A stretch of DNA of 64,000 nt from Leeuwenhoekiella parthenopeia (GTDB lineage Bacteria > Bacteroidota > Bacteroidia > Flavobacteriales > Flavobacteriaceae), in NCBI RefSeq assembly GCF_020782115.1, contig NZ_JAJGMW010000019.1:1-64000 (forward strand), in the 5' to 3' direction. The notes beneath the pieces were generated by a model. It saw nothing but the letters and a program-made list of their open reading frames with translations. It had not been told where the DNA came from and did no database searches. Every line of letters starts with the position of its first letter. The stretch's first letter is position 1. A program made the position numbers and the translations under genes. Below are positions 45,563 through 53,888 of this stretch, piece after piece.

Positions 45563-48478
45563 CTAAAGTATGATCGCCTCCTGAATTACCTGCTGGATGC
45601 GGGTTCTTAAATCTGAGGTAATCAGCTTTCGGTTTTCTGCGGTCGGAAAGGTTCGGTTAGAAAGAAACACGTAGATGATCTCAGACTCCGGATCGGCCCA
45701 GGTAAACGTACCGGTGAAACCCGAATGACCGAAGCTCGACTTAGCCACACAGCCACAGGTGGGTCCTGCAGTACCTAATTGCGGTTTGTCAAATCCGATC
45801 CCGCGGCGCACACCCTCATCGCAATAATAACAGGTATTAAAGGCTTTCATGGTGTTTTCTGAAAAATACCGCTTACCACCATAATATCCGTTTTGCAAAT
45901 ACATTTGCATCATCTTGGCAACATCATTGGCATTGCTGAAAAGGCCCGCGTGGCCACCAATATTGTCTTCCATCGCAGCACCCATATCGTGCACATAGCC
46001 CTGCACCTGTTGCATACGCCAATAGGTATCGTTTTCTGAAGGCACAACCTTTGCTTTTGCAAGACGGGACAAGGGCTTATATCCCATAAAATTTGCGCCC
46101 AGAGGCTCGTAATACCGTCTTTGCGTAAGCGTATCGAGATCAGAACCTAACGTATCTTCCAGATATTTTTTAAAAAGGAAATACGAAAGATCACTGTATT
46201 TATAAACACGTCTTGAAAGCAAATCGGAATCTGCAATGGTTTTTATGATGCTATCCGGGTAATCGTTACGCAGGTATAAATCTTCGGCTATTTTAATGCT
46301 GAAGTCGTCCTCGGGACGGGTGCGGTAGTAGTTTTTAGAAAGCTTTCCACTTTCATCAAAAGTCGCCGTATAAAAGGGAATCCAGGGTTTTAAGCGCCCA
46401 TAATGGGATAAAACTTCTTTGACTGTAATATTCTGCTTATTGGTACCCTTTAAAACCGGAAGCAAATCTCCCAATTGATCATCAAGTTTGAGCATTCCTG
46501 CATCATACTGTTGCATCAAGACGGGTAAGGTTGCCAGAATTTTGGTCATTGAAGCCAAATCGTATACATCGTCAAGCGCAACGGGTTGCTTTTTACGGTA
46601 GGTGTGATAACCATAGGCTTTTTCAAAAATCACCTTTCCATGACGGGCTACAAGCACCTGAGCTCCGGGGAACATAAGATCGGTAAGTCCCTCGCGCATC
46701 AGTTTATCAATTCCCTGTAGTTTTTGAGAGTCCATCTGCTCCTCTTCGGGGATGCCGTATTTAAGGCGACGCAAGGTTCCGGTCTCATAGCTGGTGTTGA
46801 TTCTAAAATGCGGGTTAAGCGAAACGGGAAGCTTTCCTTCGGCACTGATAGCTCCAAAGATAAGCTGAGCACTGAGCTGCTGCGCGATACGACTGTTTTG
46901 ATACGAAAGCACAACCCCTTCCAGTTTAGTCAGGTCCTTAAGCTGAAGCAAGGCGTACGGACGCACAAATACATCAAGCACCGTAGGTTTCTTTGCCGCA
47001 ATGGCTTCAATCGTAGCTACATCCTGCGCTGAAAAAGAAAAGGACTTCCAGGGAGTTTCATTTGAGCGGTGAAAACCAATAATGACGTAATTAAACTTTT
47101 CCAGTTTCTGTAAAAGCTCAGCGGCACTGGCACCGCTTATCTGAGTCACATCGGCATATTTACGCATCGCTTCAAAGAAGGCCTTACCGCTGTCATCGCC
47201 TAATTCTACATAAGCGATTTTCTTATCGTCTAAATCCTTAACGGGCAGGATTGCACCGTCATTTTTTAAAACCGTCAAAGCCTGAGCCATCGCTTTGGTG
47301 TAAATCACATCATCTTCCGGCTTATTTAAATCTTCGTAGAGATTCTGGGTATCAACCGGCTGGTAAGCATTGAGTCCTACTTTAAACTTGGCGAATAAAA
47401 TTTTCTTTACAGAGCGGGAAAGTCGGGCTTCGGTAATGCTTCCGTTTTTGTAGGCTTCTTCAATTTTTGCTGCTGCTTTCGGTACATTTTCGCTGATAAG
47501 CAAGATATCATTTCCTGCCAAAAAAGCTTCCAGATCGATATCCCCGGGCTCCTTAAAGTTGGCGGCACCTTTCATATTTAAGGCATCGGTAAAAATCAAC
47601 CCTTGAAAATCAAGACTGTCTTTAAGCAAACCGGTCACCACCTTTTTAGAAATCGAAGTGGGATAGCCCTTACGACTTTCCAGAGCAGGCACATTGAGGT
47701 GCGCAACCATGATACTGGCAATACCTGCGTCAATAAGCGGTTTGTAGGGATACATCTCTATAGAATCGAGACGCTTGCGCGAAAAAGGTATCGTTGGCAA
47801 AGTTTTATGCGAATCCTGATTGGTATCCCCATGCCCCGGAAAATGCTTGGCACTACCCAAAACGCCGGTGCTCTGCATTCCTTTTAGAAACGCAATACTT
47901 TTTTGAGTAACATTAGTGCGGTCTTCCCCAAAAGAACGGTTACCAATAATCGGGTTTTCGGGATTTACATTGATATCTACCACCGGGGCGAAGTTGATGT
48001 GAACACCCAAACGCTTATTGTGCAAACCTATTTGTCTCCCTACAGCTTCAACAATTGAATTGTCTTTTATGGCCCCTAAGGTCATATTCCACGGGAAAGC
48101 ATAGGTTGAATCGAGACGCATAGCAAGGCCCCATTCGGCATCCATGGCGACCAGCAGGGGTACTTTACTTGCAGCCTGAAACTCGTTATTGAGTTTAGCC
48201 TGACGCATAGGTCCTCCTTTAGAAAAAATCACTCCGCCAATATGCTGATTGCGAATGAGTGATTTGATCGCATCGGTTTTTGCCTTGGGATCGCTCGAAA
48301 AAACGTCAACCATAAAAAGCTGGCCAATACGCTCTTTTAAGCTCATCGCATTGTACACGCTATCTACCCAGGCCTGCTGCTCTGAGATTTCTTTTGCTAT
48401 AAGGGGGTTTTTACTCTGTGAAAAAGCCTGAAAGCCGGTTAAAAAAACAAGCATCAGGAAAACTGATTTATGCAGCAT
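45563..48478 (-). CDS. GH3 (NagZ-like) domain fused to a serine beta-lactamase-family domain
   Basis: 971 residues with a signal peptide (MLHKSVFLMLVFLTGFQAFSQ). The GH3 N-terminal domain (about 35-390) carries the NagZ signature K211-H212-F-P-G-H-G-D-T-N-Q-D222-S-H224, with nucleophile D298 in FTDALN. A GH3 C-terminal-like region spans about 395-560, followed by a class C beta-lactamase/DD-peptidase-type domain (about 585-960) with S643-M-T-K646 as the catalytic SxxK. It probably recycles or edits peptidoglycan: removing GlcNAc from muropeptides and acting on the peptide or another ester/amide. It is periplasmic. It lies 7 bp after the helical DUF gene, so they share an operon. Confidence 0.88.
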   Translation of the reverse strand: MLHKSVFLMLVFLTGFQAFSQSKNPLIAKEISEQQAWVDSVYNAMSLKERIGQLFMVDVFSSDPKAKTDAIKSLIRNQHIGGVIFSKGGPMRQAKLNNEFQAASKVPLLVAMDAEWGLAMRLDSTYAFPWNMTLGAIKDNSIVEAVGRQIGLHNKRLGVHINFAPVVDINVNPENPIIGNRSFGEDRTNVTQKSIAFLKGMQSTGVLGSAKHFPGHGDTNQDSHKTLPTIPFSRKRLDSIEMYPYKPLIDAGIASIMVAHLNVPALESRKGYPTSISKKVVTGLLKDSLDFQGLIFTDALNMKGAANFKEPGDIDLEAFLAGNDILLISENVPKAAAKIEEAYKNGSITEARLSRSVKKILFAKFKVGLNAYQPVDTQNLYEDLNKPEDDVIYTKAMAQALTVLKNDGAILPVKDLDDKKIAYVELGDDSGKAFFEAMRKYADVTQISGASAAELLQKLEKFNYVIIGFHRSNETPWKSFSFSAQDVATIEAIAAKKPTVLDVFVRPYALLQLKDLTKLEGVVLSYQNSRIAQQLSAQLIFGAISAEGKLPVSLNPHFRINTSYETGTLRRLKYGIPEEEQMDSQKLQGIDKLMREGLTDLMFPGAQVLVARHGKVIFEKAYGYHTYRKKQPVALDDVYDLASMTKILATLPVLMQQYDAGMLKLDDQLGDLLPVLKGTNKQNITVKEVLSHYGRLKPWIPFYTATFDESGKLSKNYYRTRPEDDFSIKIAEDLYLRNDYPDSIIKTIADSDLLSRRVYKYSDLSYFLFKKYLEDTLGSDLDTLTQRRYYEPLGANFMGYKPLSRLAKAKVVPSENDTYWRMQQVQGYVHDMGAAMEDNIGGHAGLFSNANDVAKMMQMYLQNGYYGGKRYFSENTMKAFNTCYYCDEGVRRGIGFDKPQLGTAGPTCGCVAKSSFGHSGFTGTFTWADPESEIIYVFLSNRTFPTAENRKLITSDLRTRIQQVIQEAIIL

Positions 48479-48485
48479 ATCTTTT

Positions 48486-48971
48486 TTATTTAAAGAAACG
48501 GTTATGCCAGCTTTCTATTGCAGGAACTTCCCAATGTTCCTCATATTCTTCAACGGTATTCACCAAATTGTTGAAAACGATGGTATTCTTACCCACGGCG
48601 CCATCTTTAGCCATCTTTTTAAAGTCGGCCAAAGGTTTAAAATGTAAACGGTCGTTTTGAATGTAGGTCACATTCATCTTGTCAAGTAGAGAAACTTCGT
48701 AGGCTGCCTCCAGCTTTTGAATAAAACGCACCTGGGCATCAATAGAGCAACCGGAAGCCGCGTTAAAACTTTGGTCCAGACCTATTACAATAAAGCGATC
48801 GTATTTGATCTCAAAGGCTGCATTGAGATCTGCCCCATGAGCAGTCCATTGCTCCAAAAAGACTGAAAGTTCCTGATTGAGTTTGGGTAATTCTTCCTCC
48901 GTAAATTTACGGTCGCTCTGGTAGATCCAAAGGCGGGAATTTTTAGCTAAATCTTGAAATGGTATAAGCAT
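48486..48971 (-). CDS. Small conserved protein of unknown function (often called an ABC-transporter ATPase without motifs)
   Basis: 161 residues, no signal peptide. The sequence (MLIPFQDLAKNSRLWIYQSDRKFTEEEL... FIVIGLDQSF... CSIDAQVRFIQKLEA) resembles a conserved Flavobacteriaceae family sometimes labelled ABC-transporter ATPase, yet no Walker A, Walker B or signature motif is present, so that label is not supported. It is a cytosolic alpha/beta protein. It is followed 7 bp later by the GH3/beta-lactamase gene and preceded by a TAAGTTTG promoter box. Function unknown. Confidence 0.75.
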   Translation of the reverse strand: MLIPFQDLAKNSRLWIYQSDRKFTEEELPKLNQELSVFLEQWTAHGADLNAAFEIKYDRFIVIGLDQSFNAASGCSIDAQVRFIQKLEAAYEVSLLDKMNVTYIQNDRLHFKPLADFKKMAKDGAVGKNTIVFNNLVNTVEEYEEHWEVPAIESWHNRFFK

Positions 48972-48995
48972 GAATTGTGATCTTGTATAGGATCA

Positions 48996-49003
48996 CAAAC
49001 TTA
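48996..49003 (-). promoter_or_regulatory. Candidate -7 promoter box (TAAGTTTG)
   Basis: Exact TAnnTTTG match on the minus strand, about 25 nt before the ATG at 48971. It would drive the small conserved protein and the GH3/beta-lactamase gene. Confidence 0.45.
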
Positions 49004-49112
49004 AGGTTTATCGCAAAGTTGTCGCGAAAACAGAGTGTTAAAAGGCTATAAAAACCAAAGCTTTAAAAGAGAGCCAATGTTTTAAATCAAAAGGATTTAG
49101 GGGAATTTAAAA

Positions 49113-49733
49113 CTATTCAATATGAGAGATTACAACCCATTTACTGGTGGGACCGTCGTAAACCAGCTCGATCATACCCTGCCCTGAAATATTAAAGGAA
49201 GAACCTGTGAGTGTATCTACCTGATTACCCGGTAGCGATAGGTTACTCATATTAAGAATGGTAAGAGTGCTTTTATCATCCTGATACAAATAGAGGTGTC
49301 TGCCGTCATAACCTCCCTGAATACCTGTAATCTTTATATTTCCGGGAGTATTGATGAGTTTGATGACGATTTTCCCCTCATTAGCCTCACCCGGATCAAT
49401 GTTGACGTCCAGATTACTGGTTATTCCACCCGGAAGTACGCTTATGCCCGATAAATCCTGAACGCCCATAGAATAAAAACTAGAACTCCTGTAGGAGATT
49501 CTACCTTCGTTCATAACGAGATTTTGACCTAAGTCAATCGTTGTTAGCACTCCGTTCTCATCTGCTGCGACGAGAGCGTCTACGTTCTTATCTATAATTG
49601 CAGACTCGACCATTATTGTACCATTAACGTCAAGCATGGTAGTGGGCTCTGTGGTACCAATACCTACCTGAGCAAAAACAGGTGCAGTAAGGATACTGAA
49701 AATCACAATCAGCAGAGGATTAACTAATTTCAT
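49113..49733 (-). CDS. Secreted VGIGTT-repeat protein, third of three tandem paralogues
   Basis: 206 residues. The signal peptide ends APVFAQ, followed by VGIGTTEPTTMLDVNGTIMVES, an N-terminal motif common in secreted Flavobacteriia proteins and related to tail-fibre-like stalk repeats. The rest is beta-rich and ends GQGMIELVYDGPTSKWVVISHIE. Its two upstream neighbours share the same start motif and a GQG/GKG-x-x-[EC]-[FL]-[IV]-YD ending, so they arose by duplication. It is probably a surface or extracellular structural protein. No C-terminal type IX secretion domain was seen. It follows the second paralogue by 20 bp. Confidence 0.8.
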   Translation of the reverse strand: MKLVNPLLIVIFSILTAPVFAQVGIGTTEPTTMLDVNGTIMVESAIIDKNVDALVAADENGVLTTIDLGQNLVMNEGRISYRSSSFYSMGVQDLSGISVLPGGITSNLDVNIDPGEANEGKIVIKLINTPGNIKITGIQGGYDGRHLYLYQDDKSTLTILNMSNLSLPGNQVDTLTGSSFNISGQGMIELVYDGPTSKWVVISHIE

Positions 49734-49753
49734 AATGTAGGGGGTTGTTATAA

Positions 49754-50398
49754 TTATTCCTGAAACTTGATAATAAACCAGCGTCCCAAAGCGTCGTCGC
49801 CACCGTTTTCATCATAGACCAGTTCACAAAATCCCTGTCCCGAAGTCGACCGCGAAGCATTGGCGAGGGTAAGTATTCGATTTTGGGGCAATGACTCCGG
49901 ACTATCCTGCTCAAAGCTCATATTTGCAGTACCTGCATTGTAAATAATCACACGACGGCCGTGGCTCCCATCTTTTAATCCGGTAATCGAAACTTTACCA
50001 CCGGTATTAAATACGGTTAGAAGGGTTATGTCTTTGTTTGTTCCTAGAATATCCAGGTCCAGATTGTTATAAAAACGGTTGCCTCCACTATCGTTATCGG
50101 GAATTACCGTATCTAAATCATACTCCCCTAAGGAAAGCTTGGTAGGTGTAAGCCGAATTTCCTTTTTATTATTCTCCTTAATGATACCTCCTCCCAACTC
50201 GGTTTTACGAAGTAAACCGTTTGTTGTGGTACCGGTAAGGTCGAGACCGGTAGACGATAAATCACGTACACGCACGTTTCCGGCTACATCAAGCTGGTGT
50301 TGTGGATTTGAAGTGCCAATACCCACCTGAGCCGTCATGAGACCGCTTCCAAAAATAATCACACCAAGTTGAAAAAGTAATTTTCGAGTCATAGGCAC
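49754..50398 (-). CDS. Secreted VGIGTS-repeat protein, second of three tandem paralogues
   Basis: 214 residues. A signal peptide (MPMTRKLLFQLGVIIFGSGLMTAQ) is followed by VGIGTSNPQHQLDVAGNVRVRDLSS, a beta-rich middle (SLGEYDLDTVIPDNDSGGNRFYNNLDLDIL) and an ending GQGFCELVYDENGG...WFIIKFQE that matches its neighbours. The layout is a short stalk repeat and one beta domain. It has 6 bp to the first paralogue and 20 bp to the third, so all three are co-transcribed. Function unknown; an adhesive or surface-filament part is the most plausible reading. Confidence 0.8.
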   Translation of the reverse strand: MPMTRKLLFQLGVIIFGSGLMTAQVGIGTSNPQHQLDVAGNVRVRDLSSTGLDLTGTTTNGLLRKTELGGGIIKENNKKEIRLTPTKLSLGEYDLDTVIPDNDSGGNRFYNNLDLDILGTNKDITLLTVFNTGGKVSITGLKDGSHGRRVIIYNAGTANMSFEQDSPESLPQNRILTLANASRSTSGQGFCELVYDENGGDDALGRWFIIKFQE

Positions 50399-50404
50399 AG
50401 GGAT

Positions 50405-51061
50405 TTAGTCTCTAAGATTTACCAGTAACCACTTATCAATGGTTCCATCATAAATAAACTCGGCAACACCTTTACCACTAAGTCCCATACTACTTCCGTT
50501 AGGCAGTACTATTTGATTCTCAATCTTAGAGGCTGTTGCACCATTTGATTTATCTAAAAAAGTAACATTTACTTCAGATTCATTTAAAACATAGATATGT
50601 TTACCATCGATACCCCCTTCAAAACCGCTGATGCTGTAATTACCCGAAACATCATTAAGCCTTACTATAGGTGTTAATTGATGTACCCCGTCAAGAGCAA
50701 TATTGAAGTCGTGGTAAATATTACCACTGCTCAGAACGTTTGTTGTCACAGACAAATCTTCTATATTAAGAAGGTCTGCACCCGAATCGTTTATAATGGT
50801 AAGCTGGTTGTTTACGATACCAAAATCATCTCCTAAACCAATCTCCCCAAGCAAACCGGTATTATCTATACCTACTACACGCTTAGGTTGTACTGAAGTA
50901 TCAGGAATGTATTGCATCGCCCCGGCCACATGCAGCGTAGCTTGTGGATTTGTAGTACCAAATCCCACTCCCTGAGCGGTAATCTGGCAAGTGCCGCATA
51001 TTATACCTAGAACATAAAACACTATACGGACACAGCTCTGATTTATGTTTAAAAGGCACAT
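50405..51061 (-). CDS. Secreted VGFGTT-repeat protein, first of three tandem paralogues
   Basis: 218 residues. The N-terminus (MCLLNINQSCVRIVFYVLGIICGTCQITAQ) is a longer signal peptide, then GVGFGTTNPQATLHVAGAMQYIPD, a beta-rich domain, and the ending GKGVAEFIYDGTIDKWLLVNLRD. The middle portion (VTTNVLSSGNIYHDFNIALDGVHQLTPIVRLNDVSGNYSISGFEGG) aligns by eye with the other two copies (GNIKITGIQGGYDGRHLYLY and KVSITGLKDGSHGRRVIIYN). It is the promoter-proximal gene of the trio. Function unknown. Confidence 0.8.
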   Translation of the reverse strand: MCLLNINQSCVRIVFYVLGIICGTCQITAQGVGFGTTNPQATLHVAGAMQYIPDTSVQPKRVVGIDNTGLLGEIGLGDDFGIVNNQLTIINDSGADLLNIEDLSVTTNVLSSGNIYHDFNIALDGVHQLTPIVRLNDVSGNYSISGFEGGIDGKHIYVLNESEVNVTFLDKSNGATASKIENQIVLPNGSSMGLSGKGVAEFIYDGTIDKWLLVNLRD

Positions 51062-51217
51062 ATCCTACTTGTTTCTGTAAATATAGTATATAATTCAGTC
51101 TAAAAGCTAATTTAATCGATAAAAGCAATTTAAACTCTATAATTTAGAATTTACACCTTTATTTGTAGGTTTTTTAGCTACACATATTGTACTTATGTAT
51201 TTTAAAACTTGTAAAAA

Positions 51218-51243
51218 AAAAGCATCGTTTTCACGATGCTTTT
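51218..51243 (-). terminator. Terminator for the mlaD / Fe-S oxidoreductase operon
   Basis: Perfect 11-bp arms AAAAGCATCGT (51218-51228) and ACGATGCTTTT (51233-51243) with a TTTC loop; read on the minus strand it is followed by a run of T. Confidence 0.85.
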
Positions 51244-51265
51244 TAAAAGTAATGTTTAGATAATC

Positions 51266-52057
51266 TTATAAATCTTCTGCAGCTGCAATCATTTCAGCGA
51301 TATCTAAAACCTCGATTTCAGATTCTTTTTCTTTATTCTTAATCCCGTCGGTCATCATGGTATTGCAAAATGGACAACCTGCCGCAATGATGTCTGGTTT
51401 AGTTTCTAAAGCCTGTTCGGTACGTTCAATATTTACGTCTTTGTTTCCGGGCTCGGGTTCTTTAAACATTTGAGCACCTCCTGCCCCGCAGCAAAAGCCA
51501 TTAGTCTTACAACGTTTCATTTCTACGAGTTCTACTTCCAGCTTTGCCAGAAGATCTCTTGGAGCCTCATAGATTCGGTTTGCTCGTGCCAGATAACAGG
51601 GATCATGAAACGTGATGCGTTTGCCTTTATACTTCCCGCCCTCTACTGTAAGACGTCCTTCAGAAATCAATGATTTTAAAAACTGGGTATGATGTAAAAC
51701 CTCATACGTACCGCCCAATCCCGGATACTCGTTGGCAATGGTATTAAAGCAGTGCGGACAGGCAGTTACGATCTTTTTGACCTCATAACCGTTAAGTACC
51801 TCAATATTGGTAACCGCCTGCATTTGGAATAAAAACTCATTCCCGGCACGTTTAGCAGGATCTCCGGTACAGCTTTCTTCAGTTCCCAGCACGGCAAACT
51901 CCACTCCCGCTTTTGCAAGTAATTTTACAAAGGCTTTGGTTATTTTTTTTGCCCTGTCGTCAAAACTTCCGGCACAACCTACCCAGAATAAAACTTCAGG
52001 GCTTTTGCCTTGTGCCATAAATTCTGCCATTGTAGGAACTTTGATCGCTTCTGCCAT
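51266..52057 (-). CDS. Fe-S protein with two CCG (HdrB/GlpC-type) domains
   Basis: 263 residues. It has two cysteine-rich CCG domains: one with VGCAGSFDDR... ACPHCFNT, the second with HDPCYLARANR and the characteristic CKTNGFCCGAGG followed by AAGCPFCNTMM. These bind an unusual Fe-S cluster in heterodisulphide reductase HdrB, GlpC and lactate-utilisation LldE. It is cytosolic. It is probably the electron-accepting partner of the membrane Fe-S protein encoded two genes upstream in the same operon. The substrate is unknown. Confidence 0.88.
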   Translation of the reverse strand: MAEAIKVPTMAEFMAQGKSPEVLFWVGCAGSFDDRAKKITKAFVKLLAKAGVEFAVLGTEESCTGDPAKRAGNEFLFQMQAVTNIEVLNGYEVKKIVTACPHCFNTIANEYPGLGGTYEVLHHTQFLKSLISEGRLTVEGGKYKGKRITFHDPCYLARANRIYEAPRDLLAKLEVELVEMKRCKTNGFCCGAGGAQMFKEPEPGNKDVNIERTEQALETKPDIIAAGCPFCNTMMTDGIKNKEKESEIEVLDIAEMIAAAEDL

Positions 52058-52073
52058 AAATCCTGTTCTTTTT

Positions 52074-52508
52074 TTAGTCTTTAAATACCTCTATGGTAAC
52101 GTCTTTTTCTACTAAATCTGTAAACTTTCCTTTATAACGCGTAGCACGCACCAGGTGATTGTCTATCCAGTGGTAGTTACCGCCTCTGGGTTTACCCATA
52201 AGCAAACTGTGGTAGTTGAAACCGTGCTTTTCAAGCCAGGCTTCGGTTACTTCGCGATGCTCTTCGGTACGTGAGGTAAAGAAGCATATAATATGCCCTT
52301 CATCATACCACTTATTAAGGGTTGCCAAAGCATCCGGAAAAGGCTTACAGGTAGCCATGCGCTCGGGCTCTTCATTTGGTACATCTTCGGTAATCGTACC
52401 ATCTATATCTATGAGGTAGTTTTTAACTCCTTCGGGCAAAACCGGACTTACGTGTTCGCCGTCCTGCAATTTTTCACTTAACATTTTGTCTACTTCCTCT
52501 TTTTTCAT
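52074..52508 (-). CDS. HAD-superfamily-like phosphatase (often labelled phosphoheptose isomerase)
   Basis: 144 residues from the ATG at 52508; an in-frame TTG three codons upstream is less likely. HAD motif I is visible as YLIDIDGTITED, motif II as FFTSRTEEHRE, a motif III-like Lys in MGKPRGG, and a weak motif IV (WIDNHLV). Databases often call such proteins phosphoheptose isomerase, but the sequence carries HAD phosphatase motifs, so a small-molecule phosphatase is more likely. It sits between the two halves of an Fe-S oxidoreductase in a tight operon, 16 bp before the CCG protein gene. The role in that context is unclear. Confidence 0.75.
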   Translation of the reverse strand: MKKEEVDKMLSEKLQDGEHVSPVLPEGVKNYLIDIDGTITEDVPNEEPERMATCKPFPDALATLNKWYDEGHIICFFTSRTEEHREVTEAWLEKHGFNYHSLLMGKPRGGNYHWIDNHLVRATRYKGKFTDLVEKDVTIEVFKD

Positions 52509-52539
52509 GAGATTCAAATTATAAAATTAGGATTGGTTG

Positions 52540-53883
52540 CTAGATTTCGTTTATCCAGTTTGCCCGGTCCATTTGATTAAACGGCCAGGGCGCTGCATTA
52601 TTTTCAATATTAGTCATTGCGTTATTGAGGTCAGAAGGAGCGGCACTTTGTTCCATAACCAGGTACTGGCGCATATCCATAATGATTGATAGCGGATTGA
52701 TACCTACCGGGCAGGCCTCAACGCAGGCATTACAGGTTGTACAGGCCCAAAGTTCCTCGCGGGTGATGTAATCGTCAAGCAACTGCTTACCGTCTTCCTT
52801 AAACTCCCCTTTATTAGCATCTATATTTTTGCCGATATCTTCAATACGATCGCGGGTAGCCATCATAATACGACGCGGCGATAATTTTTTCCCGGTCTGA
52901 TGAGCGGGGCATTCGCTGGTACAGCGGCCACACTCGGTACAGGTATAGGCATTTAACAGTTGTGCCCAACTTAAATCTGTTGCTTCGCTGGCGCCAAATT
53001 TAGCCGGAACCTCATCGCTTTCTTCCTCAGCAGGCATCGCGTAGGGATCGGCATCAGGATCCATCATCAATTTTACTTCATTGGTAACGGCTTCTAAATT
53101 ATCAAATTCTCCCTGAGGTTTAAGCCGGGCGAAATAGGTATTTGGAAATGCCAAAAGAATGTGCAGGTGCTTGGAATAATATAGGTAATTGAGAAAAACC
53201 AAAATACCCAGAATATGTATCCACCACGCAGCACGCTCAATTAAAATTACGGAAGCCGTGTCCATGTTTTCAAACAACGGGACGATAAACTGGCTTACCG
53301 GGAACGACCCGACAACACCTGAAGCCTGAGCATAATGATCAGCACCTCGCAATTGAAGGCTAAGATCTGCTGCATTCATCGTAAGGAAGAGCAACATCAA
53401 AACCACTTCAAAATATAAAATAAGATTGGCGTCAAGTTTTGGCCAACCCTTAAGTTCCTTATTCAGGAAGCGTTTTATATGTAACACATTACGCCGTATC
53501 CAAAAGATAATCACACCCACCAAAACCAACAGGGCAAAAATTTCAAACACAGCTATCAAAAAATCGTAAAAGCCTCCGAGGAAGCTAAAAATACGATGTG
53601 TGCCGAAGATCCCGTCTATGATGATCTCAAGTACTTCGATATTGATAATGATAAAACCTAAATAAACCAGTACGTGAATGATTCCTGAAACCGGTCTGCG
53701 CACCATTTTGTACTGCCCAAGGGCAATCTTGGCCATGTTTTTAAAACGCTGCGGTTTATTGTCGCTGTGGTTTTCATCACGACCTAATTTTATATTGCGA
53801 ATGAGTTTTCTGCAATTGATAACAAAAAAACCAACGCCGGCAGCCAGTGCCAGAATAAATAAAATATTAGGTAAATACTCCAT
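52540..53883 (-). CDS. Membrane 4Fe-4S oxidoreductase (heterodisulphide-reductase-like / NarI-type membrane part)
   Basis: 447 residues. The N-terminal half has about six transmembrane helices (LPNILFILALAAGVGFFVI, IIHVLVYLGFIIINIEVLEII and others) like the membrane part of NarI/DsrM proteins. The C-terminal half has two 4Fe-4S ferredoxin motifs, CTECGRCTSECP and CTTCNACVEACP. It should pass electrons between a soluble partner and the quinone pool. The CCG protein two genes downstream is the likely soluble partner, giving a two-part HdrBC/DsrMK-like complex. It begins 5 bp after the MCE gene stops. The actual donor and acceptor are unknown. Confidence 0.88.
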   Translation of the reverse strand: MEYLPNILFILALAAGVGFFVINCRKLIRNIKLGRDENHSDNKPQRFKNMAKIALGQYKMVRRPVSGIIHVLVYLGFIIINIEVLEIIIDGIFGTHRIFSFLGGFYDFLIAVFEIFALLVLVGVIIFWIRRNVLHIKRFLNKELKGWPKLDANLILYFEVVLMLLFLTMNAADLSLQLRGADHYAQASGVVGSFPVSQFIVPLFENMDTASVILIERAAWWIHILGILVFLNYLYYSKHLHILLAFPNTYFARLKPQGEFDNLEAVTNEVKLMMDPDADPYAMPAEEESDEVPAKFGASEATDLSWAQLLNAYTCTECGRCTSECPAHQTGKKLSPRRIMMATRDRIEDIGKNIDANKGEFKEDGKQLLDDYITREELWACTTCNACVEACPVGINPLSIIMDMRQYLVMEQSAAPSDLNNAMTNIENNAAPWPFNQMDRANWINEI

Positions 53884-53888
53884 CAGCT

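Noticed and set aside
48486-48971. ABC-transporter ATPase annotation
   Set aside because: No Walker A, Walker B or ABC signature is present in 161 residues.
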